64,000 bases of DNA, from NCBI GenBank assembly GCA_963674575.2, contig CAXXQT010000009.1:1054001-1118000 (forward strand). The letters are read 5' to 3'. Positions within the stretch are counted from its first letter, which is position 1; each line of letters opens with the position of its first letter. The position numbers and the translations under genes are program-made. Shown piece by piece: positions 25,716-34,472 of the stretch. The notes under the pieces are model-generated. The model was not told the DNA's origin, did no database searches, and saw only the letters and a program-made list of their open reading frames with translations. Source of the stretch: JAAYAY01 sp963674575. Lineage in GTDB: Bacteria > Planctomycetota > Planctomycetia > Pirellulales > Thermoguttaceae.

Positions 25716-25776
25716 AACGGTTTGGCGGCGCGGGGGCGCCGCCTCTTCTTCCCCCCCTAGCCCATACGCTGCTGCC

Positions 25777-26340
25777 ATGCTCGCCAAGGAAATCAAACGC
25801 GGAACGATCGTCAACTTCAACGACGCCCCCTGCATCATCGAGACCATCTCGGTCCAAAGCCCGAGTGCCCGGGGCGCATCCACCTTCTACAAGTATCGTG
25901 CGCGGAACCTGGTAACCAAGCAGAAGGTCGACATCACCCTGCGTGGCGGCGAATCGCTCGACGAGGCGGATTTTCAGCGCCGCCCGGTCAAGTATCTCTA
26001 TGCGGACGGAAGCAGCCTCGTCTTCATGGATGATGAAAACTTCGAGCAGTATCCGATGCCGAAAGAGGAAATCGAAGACGAGGCCCAGTACCTCACCGAG
26101 GACCTCGAGGGTGTGTCCGTCTTGATCTACAACGATCAGCCCGTAGGAATCCAGGTGCCGATGACCGTCGAGTTGAAGGTCACTCAGTGCGACCCGGGCG
26201 TGAAAGGCAACTCGGCCACGTCGCGATCGAAGCCCGCCACCCTCGAAACCGGCATGATTGTCCAGGTTCCGGAATACCTGAGCCAGGGCGAGACGATCAA
26301 GGTCGACACCCGCACCGGGCAGTACCTCTCGCGAGCCTGA
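25777..26340 (+). CDS. efpL: Elongation factor P-like protein, EfpL (YeiP) type
   Basis: A 187-residue EF-P paralogue that binds the ribosome near the E site and relieves stalling on proline-rich and related sequences. It has three beta-barrel domains: KOW-like (1-65), OB (66-130) and the C-terminal OB with GNSATSRSKPATLETGMIVQ. The tip loop of domain I reads VQSPSARGASTFYK. The arginine (residue 32) replaces the lysine that is beta-lysylated in classical EF-P. The SPxARGA loop is the hallmark of EfpL (YeiP), which needs no modification. Sequence similarity to E. coli YeiP is evident along the whole length, including PATLSTG-like and QVPEYLSQGE. Single gene with its own promoter. Confidence 0.85.
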   Translation: MLAKEIKRGTIVNFNDAPCIIETISVQSPSARGASTFYKYRARNLVTKQKVDITLRGGESLDEADFQRRPVKYLYADGSSLVFMDDENFEQYPMPKEEIEDEAQYLTEDLEGVSVLIYNDQPVGIQVPMTVELKVTQCDPGVKGNSATSRSKPATLETGMIVQVPEYLSQGETIKVDTRTGQYLSRA

Positions 26341-26791
26341 GCATTTTCGGGCGGAGCAGCCGGACTGAAGCGAAGTAGCCGGGCTCTTGAATCCACCACC
26401 TCAGATCAGGCAGCCTGATCGCAGACGTCGCGGATCTAGCCCGGCTCTTACTCTCAATCACCACCCCCGGACTTCAAACGTTCGGGCTGAACCGGAATAG
26501 CCGGGCTCTTGTCAGGTCAGGCAGCCCGACCCCGTTGGTCGCGGAGCTAGCCCGGCTCTTGCTCTCAATAACCCCGGCTTCTGGCCAACCTGACGGCTCA
26601 AGAGCCCGGCTGCAAATCAAACGATCCCAGAAGCTGCCACGCCTGCTTCCAGCGTGGCCAAAGCAGCCGGGCTAGACTGCATTCTGCAAAATCCTGGCCA
26701 ATTCAGGCGCGGCGCGCTAGATTGAAGTCGCGGGGTCGCCATCCCTTTCCGGCCAAGGCCCCGGTCACAACCGTCTGGGGGAGTGACTGCC
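26341..26791. other. Spacer with tandem imperfect repeats
   Basis: No gene. Dominated by the TAGCCGGGCTCTT repeats described separately. A weak promoter-like TAGATT lies about 70 bases before the next gene. Confidence 0.6.
26376..26611. repeat. Tandem pair of ~110-base units with TAGCCGGGCTCTT words
   Basis: Words TAGCCGGGCTCTT at 26376 and 26498 alternate with TAGCCCGGCTCTTACTCTCA (26437) and TAGCCCGGCTCTTGCTCTCA (26548); an inverted CAAGAGCCCGGCT closes the array at 26599-26611. The spacing of 111-122 bases indicates two tandem units of about 115 bases. Confidence 0.85.
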
Positions 26792-27073
26792 ATGGAACGT
26801 TCGCGCCGCCGGATACGTTTCAGCATTCGAACGATGCTGTTGGTCACGTTGGGCTACGCCATTCTTTGCGGGCTGTTCCAGGGCACGGGGCTGGGCGAAA
26901 CGGCGGTCCACTCCATGATCGTGGCCGCCTTTGCGATCCCCGGGGCCAGCTTTGGCTACGACCAGGGACGCTCCAGTCGTGCTGCCGTGATCGGCACCTC
27001 GGTGGCAGCCGTCGTGGGGACATGTGCTTTGTCGGTCTACATCCTGATCCTGGACTGGATGCGATATTCTTAA
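26792..27073 (+). CDS. Small two- or three-helix membrane protein
   Basis: A 93-residue protein. The ATG at 26792 has GGGGGAG upstream; an in-frame GTG nine bases earlier is possible. After a basic start (MERSRRRIRFSIRTMLL) come hydrophobic stretches LLVTLGYAILCGLF, AVHSMIVAAFAIPGASFG and VIGTSVAAVVGTCALSVYIL. The RRxRFSIRTMLL start is common in planctomycete inner-membrane proteins of unknown function. No partner is evident. Confidence 0.6.
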   Translation: MERSRRRIRFSIRTMLLVTLGYAILCGLFQGTGLGETAVHSMIVAAFAIPGASFGYDQGRSSRAAVIGTSVAAVVGTCALSVYILILDWMRYS

Positions 27074-27100
27074 AGCCGATCCCAAAACTGCAATCCAAGG

Positions 27101-27222
27101 GAAATACGAATACCGAAATTCGAAACAAATTCAAAATCAGAAGCACGAAACGCCCTGGATTAAGACATTTGGATTTTGAATGTCGGATTTGTTTCGGATT
27201 TCGAGATTCGTATTTCGAATTT
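27101..27222. repeat. AT-rich dispersed hairpin element, copy 2
   Basis: The same organisation as 23719-23850: GAAACAAATTCAAAATCAG on the left, GTCGGATTTGTTTCGGATTT on the right. It ends six bases before the minus-strand dnaA stop codon. Confidence 0.9.
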
Positions 27223-27227
27223 CTCGA

Positions 27228-28649
27228 TCAACTTACCCGAATGCGCTGTTCAAGCTGCCGAATAGCGTCGGAGACGGTTCGCGACTGCTCGGCGAGATCC
27301 AGGGTCGCATCGTCGGCAATCCAACGATCCACTCGTTTCTGGGCAGAAACGACTGTGCTGTGGCTCCTTCGGCCGAAGTATTGGCCGATTTCTGAAAGGG
27401 CGGCACGGGTGTACTTCCGGGCAAGCCACATACCGAGCATTCGGGGGTGGCTGACCGACTTGGCTTTGCGGCCCGATTGAAGCGATTCGGGTTCGAGCCC
27501 AAAGGTGTCGCAGATGGCCTTGTCGATATCCGCCAGACGGATCACCCGACTGCCATCGCGAATCATTTCGCCGAGGGCCTCCTGGGCCATGTCGAGGGTG
27601 ACACTGCGTCCGGTCACCCGACTGAGCGCATGGAGCCGGCATAGGGCCCCAGACAACTCCCGGGCATGATTAGTCAATCGAGCCGCAATGAACTCGCTGA
27701 CGTCGGGGGGAAGGGTAATGCCCATCTTCCGGCCCATTCGGCCAAGGATACCGAGCCGCGTGGGATAGTCGGCCGGCTCGATGCGGCAGGCCATTCCCGC
27801 CTCCAGGCGGGAGAGCAACTCGCCGCCCAGAGCCCGCAGGTCGTTCGGAGCCCGGTCGGCCGCAAAGACCACCTGCCGACGTCGCCGAATCAGGGTATCG
27901 ATCGTGTAGAGCAACTCGACGAGGGTTGCTCGCTTGCCGGCGAAGAAATGCAGGTCGTCGATGGCCAGCAGGTCCAGGCCCCGGTACTTGGCCCGAAAAC
28001 TGGGCAGCCCCCCAGCCCGCAACGCCTGGAGGAATTCCGAGGTGAACTGTTCGGCCGAGAGATAGACGGCCGAAAGCTTGTCGCCACCGCGTCTCGTTTC
28101 CGTGCAGATCGCCTGCAGAAGATGCGTCTTGCCGACGCTTGTGGGCCCGTGAATCAACAGGGGAGAAAACTCGCCGGGCTGCCCGGCCACCATTTCTGCG
28201 GCAGCCCGAGCGAGCTTGTTTGTTTCTCCACTGACAAACGACCGAAAATCAATCGCGGCCTCGCGTCGGCTGCGCCGATCTACCGGAGAGGGCTTCGCGG
28301 GAGGCGGGTCGACTGAGCTTGCCGCTAGCTTCAACGTCGGGGTTGAGGGGCAGTCATGGGCCGCGGTCGGTTGCGGAGAATCTGGGGCGGCGGCGCTTTG
28401 GGATTCCGAGGAAGAAGCAACAAGGACAAACGCGACCGATGCGGCCGGACCAAGAACCTCCCGGCACGCGGCCTCGATCGGTTCGCGCATGTTAGAACGC
28501 AACCAGTTCCGCAGGAACTCACTGGCGGTGCCAACAGTCAGGGTACCATCGACCACCGCGAGCTGGGTTTGCCCGCCGAACCACATTTCGAATCGTTCTT
28601 GTCCGACCTTGCCAGCCAACGCGGTTCGAAAAGCTGACACGATGTCCAT
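27228..28649 (-). CDS. dnaA: Chromosomal replication initiator DnaA
   Basis: A 473-residue DnaA from the ATG at 28649; an in-frame GTG 15 bases upstream is possible but poorly spaced. Domain I spans 1-80 (RFEMWFGGQTQL), domain II is a Pro/Ser/Ala-rich linker (80-130), domain III is the AAA+ core with Walker A GPTSVGKTH (168-176) and Walker B LLAIDDLHFF (228-235), and domain IV carries the DNA-binding helices: HPRMLGMWLARKYTRAALSE and FGRRSHSTVVSAQKRVDRW, matching the DnaA signature. It binds DnaA boxes and melts the origin. The gene is an orphan here: dnaN, recF and gyrB are not nearby. A DnaA-box-like site lies about 410 bases upstream. Confidence 0.94.
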   Translation of the reverse strand: MDIVSAFRTALAGKVGQERFEMWFGGQTQLAVVDGTLTVGTASEFLRNWLRSNMREPIEAACREVLGPAASVAFVLVASSSESQSAAAPDSPQPTAAHDCPSTPTLKLAASSVDPPPAKPSPVDRRSRREAAIDFRSFVSGETNKLARAAAEMVAGQPGEFSPLLIHGPTSVGKTHLLQAICTETRRGGDKLSAVYLSAEQFTSEFLQALRAGGLPSFRAKYRGLDLLAIDDLHFFAGKRATLVELLYTIDTLIRRRRQVVFAADRAPNDLRALGGELLSRLEAGMACRIEPADYPTRLGILGRMGRKMGITLPPDVSEFIAARLTNHARELSGALCRLHALSRVTGRSVTLDMAQEALGEMIRDGSRVIRLADIDKAICDTFGLEPESLQSGRKAKSVSHPRMLGMWLARKYTRAALSEIGQYFGRRSHSTVVSAQKRVDRWIADDATLDLAEQSRTVSDAIRQLEQRIRVS

Positions 28650-29157
28650 ATCGTCCTTGGTCACTCCAAGGCGCCTCCGGCGCGCACCTCTCCCGCCGAA
28701 TACACACTTCCATCAGTGCAGATATCGTCCCCCGAACCAGGCAGGAGACCGCGGGAAAGGAGCCGCGATCATCGACGGGTAGAAGTTAAATGGAAAGCCG
28801 CCAACGAACGTGGCCCAAGCATCCGAAACCCCGCTTGGGGGTGTCCTCCACTCAACTCCAAGAGCCGTCTCGCTCCTCTTGTCTCAATCAACGAGAAGTT
28901 GATTTTAGCCGTGCTAGCGTTGCTGTCAAACAGCCCTCGCGACCAACCCCCGAAGAAATCTTAAACCGTTTTCAAACGGGCCGGAATCCGCGGAAGAATC
29001 GCGGCAATTGCTCGCCGAAAAACCGGAAAAATCTCCCAATTTCCTTTGAGACGAAGCGTGGATAACCTGTCGAGAATTCCTTGGACCTCATGCTGCCGAC
29101 ATCAATCGCAACGACTCAAATACCGTCACCACAATGACTTGCGACCCAAATACCCTG
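28650..29157. other. Upstream region of dnaA, possible regulatory or origin DNA
   Basis: No gene. One DnaA-box-like 9-mer, TTATCCACG on the minus strand (29057-29065), matches the consensus at eight of nine positions. A 7-bp hairpin AATCAAC-GAGAA-GTTGATT lies at 28886-28904 and short AT-rich patches around 28900-28980. A single good box fits autoregulation better than a full origin. Confidence 0.3.
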
Positions 29158-30129
29158 CTAATCGCGATCGCTTCCTCGAACTTCATCCATGTCGGGATCG
29201 GTTGCGTGGGGCTCCAACACCCGCATGAAGACCTGACGCCGATCCCAGCCGCGGAAGCCGGCCGCCGCGTACATATTCCGCGCCGGCTGGTTGGCGGCAT
29301 CGACCGCAAGAACAACCCGATCCCGGCCCAACGACCTGGTGACCCACTGGGCGTAGCGAGTTACCAGGCCCCCCCAGCCGCCCCCCCTAGCAGAGGGAAC
29401 CAAGCCCATGTAGGTCAATTCGCAATTGCCGTGCTCGGGATAGTCGGCCAGGAGCAAGCAACCGACATCGCGATCCTGATGGCGGACGAAGAACCAGTGA
29501 GGTGGACATTGGCCGTCACGACCCCCATATCCCTCCAGGACCTCGTCCGCAGCGCGGACGCCGTCAAGGTCGGGGCAATCGAGCGTTTCCCGATAGGTTG
29601 CTTCAACAACCGCACAGAGCCGCCCGAGTTTCTCCGGCGTGCATGGTTCGAAGGTCAGAGGGCCTGAGGGGTCCGAGTCGGGAAAATCACGAGACTCGGC
29701 GACGAGATAATAGAGTTCGGCAAGCCGGACGAATCCGGCCCGGTTCAGAATCGCCACATCGCGGGGATCGGCTCGGCCTTCCAGGAGGGCATGAACGACC
29801 CTCGCACCGGCAATTTTCGCCTGCCGGATCGCCTCCGCCGCAAGGCGGTCCGCGGTCTCTTCCGGTTCCTGCACGCTGGTCCGGGGCGGCCAGAGCGTGG
29901 CCATTCGGCCGGGGAGGACCTGGACGAACACCGCCCCCACGAGTTGGCCGGCGCGCCGTGCGGCGAGAAGCCCCGCCAGCGGGAGCTTTCCCAAGCGGTG
30001 TTCTGCCAAGGCCGCCCGCACACGGTTCAACGCGTCCTGTGGCTCGTTCTTGCTGAAGACAAAGGAAAACACCTCGGCGAGGTCTTCAGACGCGGCGGGA
30101 AGGATCTGAAGTGTGTCGGACACGGACAT
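29158..30129 (-). CDS. Tandem GNAT-domain acetyltransferase
   Basis: A 323-residue protein with two GNAT folds in series, the plan of mycothiol-synthase-like enzymes. The N-terminal half (1-150) includes PLAGLLAARRAGQLVGAVFV and LNRAGFVRLAELYYLVAE. The C-terminal half carries the better acetyl-CoA site: LTYMGLVPSARGGGWGGLV (the R-G-x-G-x-G loop) and LAVDAANQPARNMYAAAGF. It probably acetylates a small amine or thiol with only the C-terminal domain active. Mycothiol itself is not expected in planctomycetes, so the substrate is unknown. Ends about 510 bases upstream of dnaA on the same strand. Confidence 0.8.
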   Translation of the reverse strand: MSVSDTLQILPAASEDLAEVFSFVFSKNEPQDALNRVRAALAEHRLGKLPLAGLLAARRAGQLVGAVFVQVLPGRMATLWPPRTSVQEPEETADRLAAEAIRQAKIAGARVVHALLEGRADPRDVAILNRAGFVRLAELYYLVAESRDFPDSDPSGPLTFEPCTPEKLGRLCAVVEATYRETLDCPDLDGVRAADEVLEGYGGRDGQCPPHWFFVRHQDRDVGCLLLADYPEHGNCELTYMGLVPSARGGGWGGLVTRYAQWVTRSLGRDRVVLAVDAANQPARNMYAAAGFRGWDRRQVFMRVLEPHATDPDMDEVRGSDRD

Positions 30130-30189
30130 GGGGAGGGGCTGCAGGCAACCAATCGTGGGAGGGGAAGGAGATTTCGGCTCGTCTTGAGG

Positions 30190-31125
30190 TTAGGGCTTCA
30201 CGAAGACGAGCAGGTCGCCAAAACCGATCCCCTCGTCCTCGATCTCCTCGCGTTCGAATTCGGGCAGGTACTGGAAGCTCAATCGGGCAAACAATCGGTT
30301 CACTCCGAGCACTTCGAGAAAATCGGCCATCGGTTCTTCGGCAAACGAGGCTTTTTCGGCAAGAATCTCGCGGACTTGTTCGGGTTGAGTGCCGGAGGCC
30401 AGCACGGGACGGAGGTGATGGAGGTGCCCCTCCAGGGCTTTTTTCGAGGCGGCCCGTCCGTTTCCGCCCGAGTCAACGGCGGGCACCGGCAGTTTCCCTG
30501 CCGACGCCTTTTTGGCGGCCTCGTCGAACTCGAAAGCGGTGCCGCTTGCAAGTTCCCGGCTCCAGGCGGAGAACTGCTCCGCCTCCTCCGGGGTTGCCGT
30601 CCCCTCGGCAATCTTCTGATGGATCTCCTGCATTTCCGGTGGCAGGAGCGACTGGAGGAGGTCCGCAAGGGCCGGCATTTGCTCCATGACTGCCTCCATC
30701 GCCTCGGCCAGCTCGTTGGCGTCCGGCATTTCCAAAATGTCGCCCGGAAGTTCGTCCAGGTCGAGTAGCGGGGACGAGCCGGGAGAGTCAAAGCCGTCAA
30801 CCTCTCGCCCCTTGTGGAAAAGCTCGTAGTGCCAGGAATCGCTATCGTTGACCATCACGCAGATGGTGTGGGTCTGAAGCCGGGACGACAATTCCTGGGC
30901 CAGCGTGAGCAGTCCCATCAAATCGCTGTCCAGAATACCTACCCAGCCATTCCGAGCTTCGGCAACTCGCAACGCCCGAACGGAGGGGTCGAGATCCCTC
31001 GGATCGAGGTCCGCCGGTACGTCGCCCGTCTGAAAACCGCGATTCTTGAGCACCGCGTGGATCTCGTCGGTCACGGCCTCGGCATCACTCGAACGCACGT
31101 GCAGGCTATTGGCGAAGCTTCCCAT
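30190..31125 (-). CDS. Conserved protein of unknown function
   Basis: A 311-residue acidic soluble protein, not recognised. The ATG at 31125 is preferred because GGAAGGG lies five bases before it. MGSFANSLHVRSSDAEAVTD resembles the start of bacterial proteins that carry a short beta-alpha-beta module (SLHV, then a helix); WVGILDSDL and TICVMVNDSDSWHYELFHKG continue this pattern. The middle is helical and Glu-rich (ATPEEAEQFSAWSREL). The end, FEREEIEDEGIGFGDLLVFV, is again beta. No signal peptide or membrane helix. It precedes the GNAT gene by 60 bases on the same strand, so they probably share a transcript. Confidence 0.65.
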   Translation of the reverse strand: MGSFANSLHVRSSDAEAVTDEIHAVLKNRGFQTGDVPADLDPRDLDPSVRALRVAEARNGWVGILDSDLMGLLTLAQELSSRLQTHTICVMVNDSDSWHYELFHKGREVDGFDSPGSSPLLDLDELPGDILEMPDANELAEAMEAVMEQMPALADLLQSLLPPEMQEIHQKIAEGTATPEEAEQFSAWSRELASGTAFEFDEAAKKASAGKLPVPAVDSGGNGRAASKKALEGHLHHLRPVLASGTQPEQVREILAEKASFAEEPMADFLEVLGVNRLFARLSFQYLPEFEREEIEDEGIGFGDLLVFVKP

Positions 31126-31354
31126 CGGGGCCCTTCCCATGCGGTAGGTCAAAGTGGAAACGGATGGGGGGAGAAGCGAGGCGCAAGGCTGGAAACCGGG
31201 GGCACAACAAGGGCTCTCGGTCCATCGGAATCGCCTCTCGTCGGCAATCGACCCCCGCGTCACGAACTACAGCCTAGAGCCTAAAGCCGACAGCCTTCGT
31301 CCTTGCCCCGTATTGTAGGACATTCGGAAGGGCCCGTCAGCCGCAGTCAGGCAC

Positions 31355-31383
31355 TTGCCAGGGGGCACGAAGAGGGCCAAAAT
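31355..31383 (+). promoter_or_regulatory. Candidate argG promoter
   Basis: TTGCCA (31355-31360), a 17-base spacer and CAAAAT (31378-31383), 53 bases before the argG start. No ArgR-box pair was recognised. Confidence 0.4.
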
Positions 31384-31436
31384 GGATGGTTTGCGGATCA
31401 ACCCATGAAATTCTCTATGTCGGGCGGATTGCTGCT

Positions 31437-32651
31437 ATGCCTAGTTGTGTTTTGGCCTATTCGGGTGGTTTGGACACGTCGGTCATTCTCGGCTGGTTAA
31501 AGGACGGAGGTTACGACGTCCACGCGGTCTACGTGGACCTGGGCCAGCCTTGCGAGGATCGCGAGGCGATTATGAAGAAGGCCGAGGACATCGGCGCGAC
31601 CTCGTCCCGGCTGCTCGACGTGCAGGAAGAGCTCTGCCGCGACTTCGCCTTTCCCGTCATGCAGTGGCAGGCCAAGTACGAAGGGGTCTACCTGCTGGGC
31701 ACGTCGATTGCCCGCCCGCTGATTTCGAAAGTCTGCCTGCAGATCGCCCGCGAGGTGGGAGCCGAGGCCTACGTGCATGGCGCCACGGGCAAGGGAAACG
31801 ACCAGTGCCGCTTCCAGTTGGCCGCCGAGGCCCTCGACCCGGAGGTCAAGGTGATCGCTCCCTGGCGGAACGAAGCCTTCCGCAAGCTCTTCCCCGGTCG
31901 CACCGAGATGATCGCCTATTGCGAGGCGAAGAACATCCCGGTCAAGGCCTCCGTGGCCAAGCCCTACAGCTCCGACGAGAACTGCCTGCACATCAGCTAC
32001 GAAGCGGGCAAGCTCGAGGACCTCATGGCCAACGGCGTGGAAACCGTCGACTTCGGCATGACCGTTCTGCCTCAGGATGCCCCCGACAAGGTCGAGCCGG
32101 TTACCATCGCCTTCGAATCGGGCGTGCCCGTCGCCCTGAACGGCAAGAAGCTCACGGCCTTCGAAATGGTCAAGGCCCTCAATGAAATCGGCGGCCGCAA
32201 CGGCATCGGCCAGATCGACATGGTCGAGAACCGCTTCGTGGGAATGAAGAGCCGCGGTGTCTACGAGGCCCCCGGCATGACCGTGCTCTACGACGCACAC
32301 CGTGTGATCGAGCAGCTCACCATGGACCGCGACCTGATGCACCTGCGCGACCGACTGGCGCCGGAAGTGGCCGAAATGGTCTACTACGGGTTCTGGTATC
32401 ACGCCAAGATGGACGCCCTCTTCGCGTTCATCGAAGAGGCGCAGAAGCCGGTTACCGGCGAAGTCACCCTCAACCTCTACAAGGGCAACATCCAGGTCGC
32501 CGGACGCCAGAGCCCCAACAGCCTCTACGACGAAGGGATCGCCACCATGGAAGGCGGGGGTGACTACAACCAAACCGACGCTGAGGGCTTCCTTCGCATT
32601 CAAGGTCTGCCGAGTCGTGTGCAAGGCAAGGTGCGACCGCGCAGCTATTGA
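31437..32651 (+). CDS. argG: Argininosuccinate synthase
   Basis: A 404-residue enzyme joining citrulline and aspartate with ATP to give argininosuccinate, the penultimate step of arginine synthesis. The start at 31437 puts the PP-loop at its usual place: MPSCVLAYSGGLDTSVILGW. Other signatures are YVHGATGKGNDQCRF, KPYSSDENCLHISYEAGKLE and GQIDMVENRFVGMKSRGVYE. Length equals the family norm of about 400. No other arginine gene is adjacent; argH often follows in other phyla but here a convergent signalling remnant does. Confidence 0.95.
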   Translation: MPSCVLAYSGGLDTSVILGWLKDGGYDVHAVYVDLGQPCEDREAIMKKAEDIGATSSRLLDVQEELCRDFAFPVMQWQAKYEGVYLLGTSIARPLISKVCLQIAREVGAEAYVHGATGKGNDQCRFQLAAEALDPEVKVIAPWRNEAFRKLFPGRTEMIAYCEAKNIPVKASVAKPYSSDENCLHISYEAGKLEDLMANGVETVDFGMTVLPQDAPDKVEPVTIAFESGVPVALNGKKLTAFEMVKALNEIGGRNGIGQIDMVENRFVGMKSRGVYEAPGMTVLYDAHRVIEQLTMDRDLMHLRDRLAPEVAEMVYYGFWYHAKMDALFAFIEEAQKPVTGEVTLNLYKGNIQVAGRQSPNSLYDEGIATMEGGGDYNQTDAEGFLRIQGLPSRVQGKVRPRSY

Positions 32652-32680
32652 AGTGCCGGAGGCATCGTCTCCCGGAACAG

Positions 32681-33633
32681 TTAGTCCTCAGCCTGAGGGG
32701 CGACAACGCGCCGGGCCGTGCTTTCCATCTCGGAAAGGGCTTGTTCAGCCAGCGGCCAATCCGTGGCGCGGACGGCATCCGTGAGGCGCTGGGCCGGTTC
32801 GGTGAAACCGTGAAATCCCAGCGTGCCCGCCGAGCCCTTGAGCTTGTGCGCGAGTTGGCGGACTGTGGCTGCATCACGTTGGTCGAGGGCCGCTCGCAGG
32901 GTCTCGACCATTTCCTTCAGGCGAGGCACGAAGCGGCGAACGAGTGTCCGAAAAGAGGTCCTTTGCCTGCCAGCGAGGAATGAATCAATTCGTCGGCATC
33001 GCTCTGGCTGGCCTCGGTGCATTCTGCCCTCTCATGGAGAAGTCCCTCGAAAGGAACTGCGGGGGCCGCCCCGTGCACGATAGCGCACACCGTTTCCACG
33101 AAGCTCTTCGGTCTCACGGGCTTGGAAAGATAGGAACTGCAGCCTGCTTGAAGGCAGCGTTGCAGTTCGTCCTTTGGAGCGTGAGCGGTGAGGGCGATGA
33201 TGGGCACGGCAATGCCCTTCTCACGGAGTTGACGGGTGGCTTCCAGACCGTTGAGCACGGGCATCTGCATGTCCATCAGGATGGCATCGAAGGGCTTGGC
33301 CAATGCCGCTACGACGCCGAGCCGGCCGTTTTCTGCAAGGACAACCTCCGCTCCCGCCTGAACCAGGATGGTCGAAAGAAGACGGCCATTTGCCTCGTCA
33401 TCGTCGACCAGAAGAAGCTGAATCCCCGCCAGCGGCCTGTCCGTCGTGGCGACGTCGGCGTGAGAGGTCGATCTGTCGTCGGCGGGTGATTTTGCGTGCG
33501 GCACAGCAGGTGTTCCTTCATCGCTGAGCGGTCGAGGGGCAACGAGATGATAGTGACCGTGAAAGTATAGCTTACTGAATGCAAACCGATTCGCGTCTCC
33601 ATTCCCATGGGGGGTTACTTGGCTGTATCCCAT
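32681..33633 (-). pseudogene. Receiver-Hpt remnant of a hybrid histidine kinase, frameshifted
   Basis: The receiver domain is well kept: QLLLVDDDEANGRLLSTIL, the phospho-acceptor Asp in ILMDMQMPVLNG, and the Lys in YLSKPV. The frame continues through ELIHSSLAGKGPLF and then ends at 32917 in nonsense. One frame over, FRTLVRRFVPRLKEMVETL and the Hpt site VRQLAHKLKGSAGTLGFHG follow to 32681. Adding one base to the AAAA run at 32951-32954 rejoins them perfectly, so this was one receiver-Hpt gene. Upstream, a third frame (near 33530-33570) reads TFTVTIISLPLD, the usual end of a histidine-kinase ATPase domain, so the kinase part has been lost. A sequencing error could explain the indel but not the missing kinase. 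Confidence 0.75.
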
Positions 33634-33762
33634 GGATTTGATAGGGTTTCAGAAGGTCGTCTGCGGACTCGGTGTCGCAGCCCCCAGTTCGAGCCTCTCG
33701 TCTCTTGGAGCTATTGAGTCCCCCCCGACTTAATCGGCGGACATGAACCGAAGGAACCAATC

Positions 33763-34329
33763 ATGGGAATGGACAACTTTGCGAATCGGCGCAATGAGCT
33801 TGAGGAGAAGTTCTTTCGTGAGAAAGACATGGAGCTGATTCGCGCCATGCGAGAGAAAACGGCGACCATGGAGCGAAAGAAGGCCCTCTCCGAGGCGTCC
33901 GGAATTGAACACGAGGACCTTCTTCATCAACTCGATCAACTGCAGATTTCAGCCGAAACCCTGGCCGCTCTCTCGATGGTTCCCCTGGTTGCCGTGGCCT
34001 GGGCCGACGGCAAACTGGACGACAAGGAACGAGCGGCGGTGATGGCCTCCGCCGAGCAGATCGGTTTAGAGGACGGCCATCCGGGACACGTGCTTCTGGA
34101 AGCCTGGCTCCGGCGGAAGCCCGACAAGCAACTCTCCGGCGTCTGGTACGACTACATCAACGCTCTCTGCGAGATGCTCACTCCGGAAGGCAAGGCCGAA
34201 CTCTACGAGGACCTGCTCGGACGGGCACGTGCCGTAGCCGAGGCCACCGGCGGCCTGCTGGGCCTGGGCAACAAGGTCTCCAAGGCGGAGCAGGCTGTGC
34301 TCGACGAATTAGCCAGGGCCTTCGGATAG
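33763..34329 (+). CDS. TerB-like protein
   Basis: A 188-residue soluble helical protein; AAGGA lies seven bases before the ATG. The first 60 residues are charged and likely coiled-coil (NRRNELEEKFFREKDMELIR). The second half carries VPLVAVAWADGKLDDKERAA, the acidic metal-site motif (AWADGxxxxxE) of the TerB/DjlA family. It ends ARAVAEATGGLLGLGNKVSK. TerB proteins are tied to tellurite resistance and membrane-associated stress systems, but stand-alone versions like this are common and untested. Not in an operon. Confidence 0.7.
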   Translation: MGMDNFANRRNELEEKFFREKDMELIRAMREKTATMERKKALSEASGIEHEDLLHQLDQLQISAETLAALSMVPLVAVAWADGKLDDKERAAVMASAEQIGLEDGHPGHVLLEAWLRRKPDKQLSGVWYDYINALCEMLTPEGKAELYEDLLGRARAVAEATGGLLGLGNKVSKAEQAVLDELARAFG

Positions 34330-34472
34330 ACCGCCGTCCCGCCCCGACTGCCCGCGTTTCCCCGTGTCGCTTCCGCCAATCCTGCCGGCATCAAGATTCT
34401 TGTTGCAGCCGCCCTTTTGGCGAATGAAAATAGATGCTTGCGACTATTGCGGCCACGACGGGGACGGGCACC

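Noticed and set aside
26376..26611. CRISPR-like array
   Set aside because: Unit length of about 115 bases, only two units, no uniform spacers, no cas gene.
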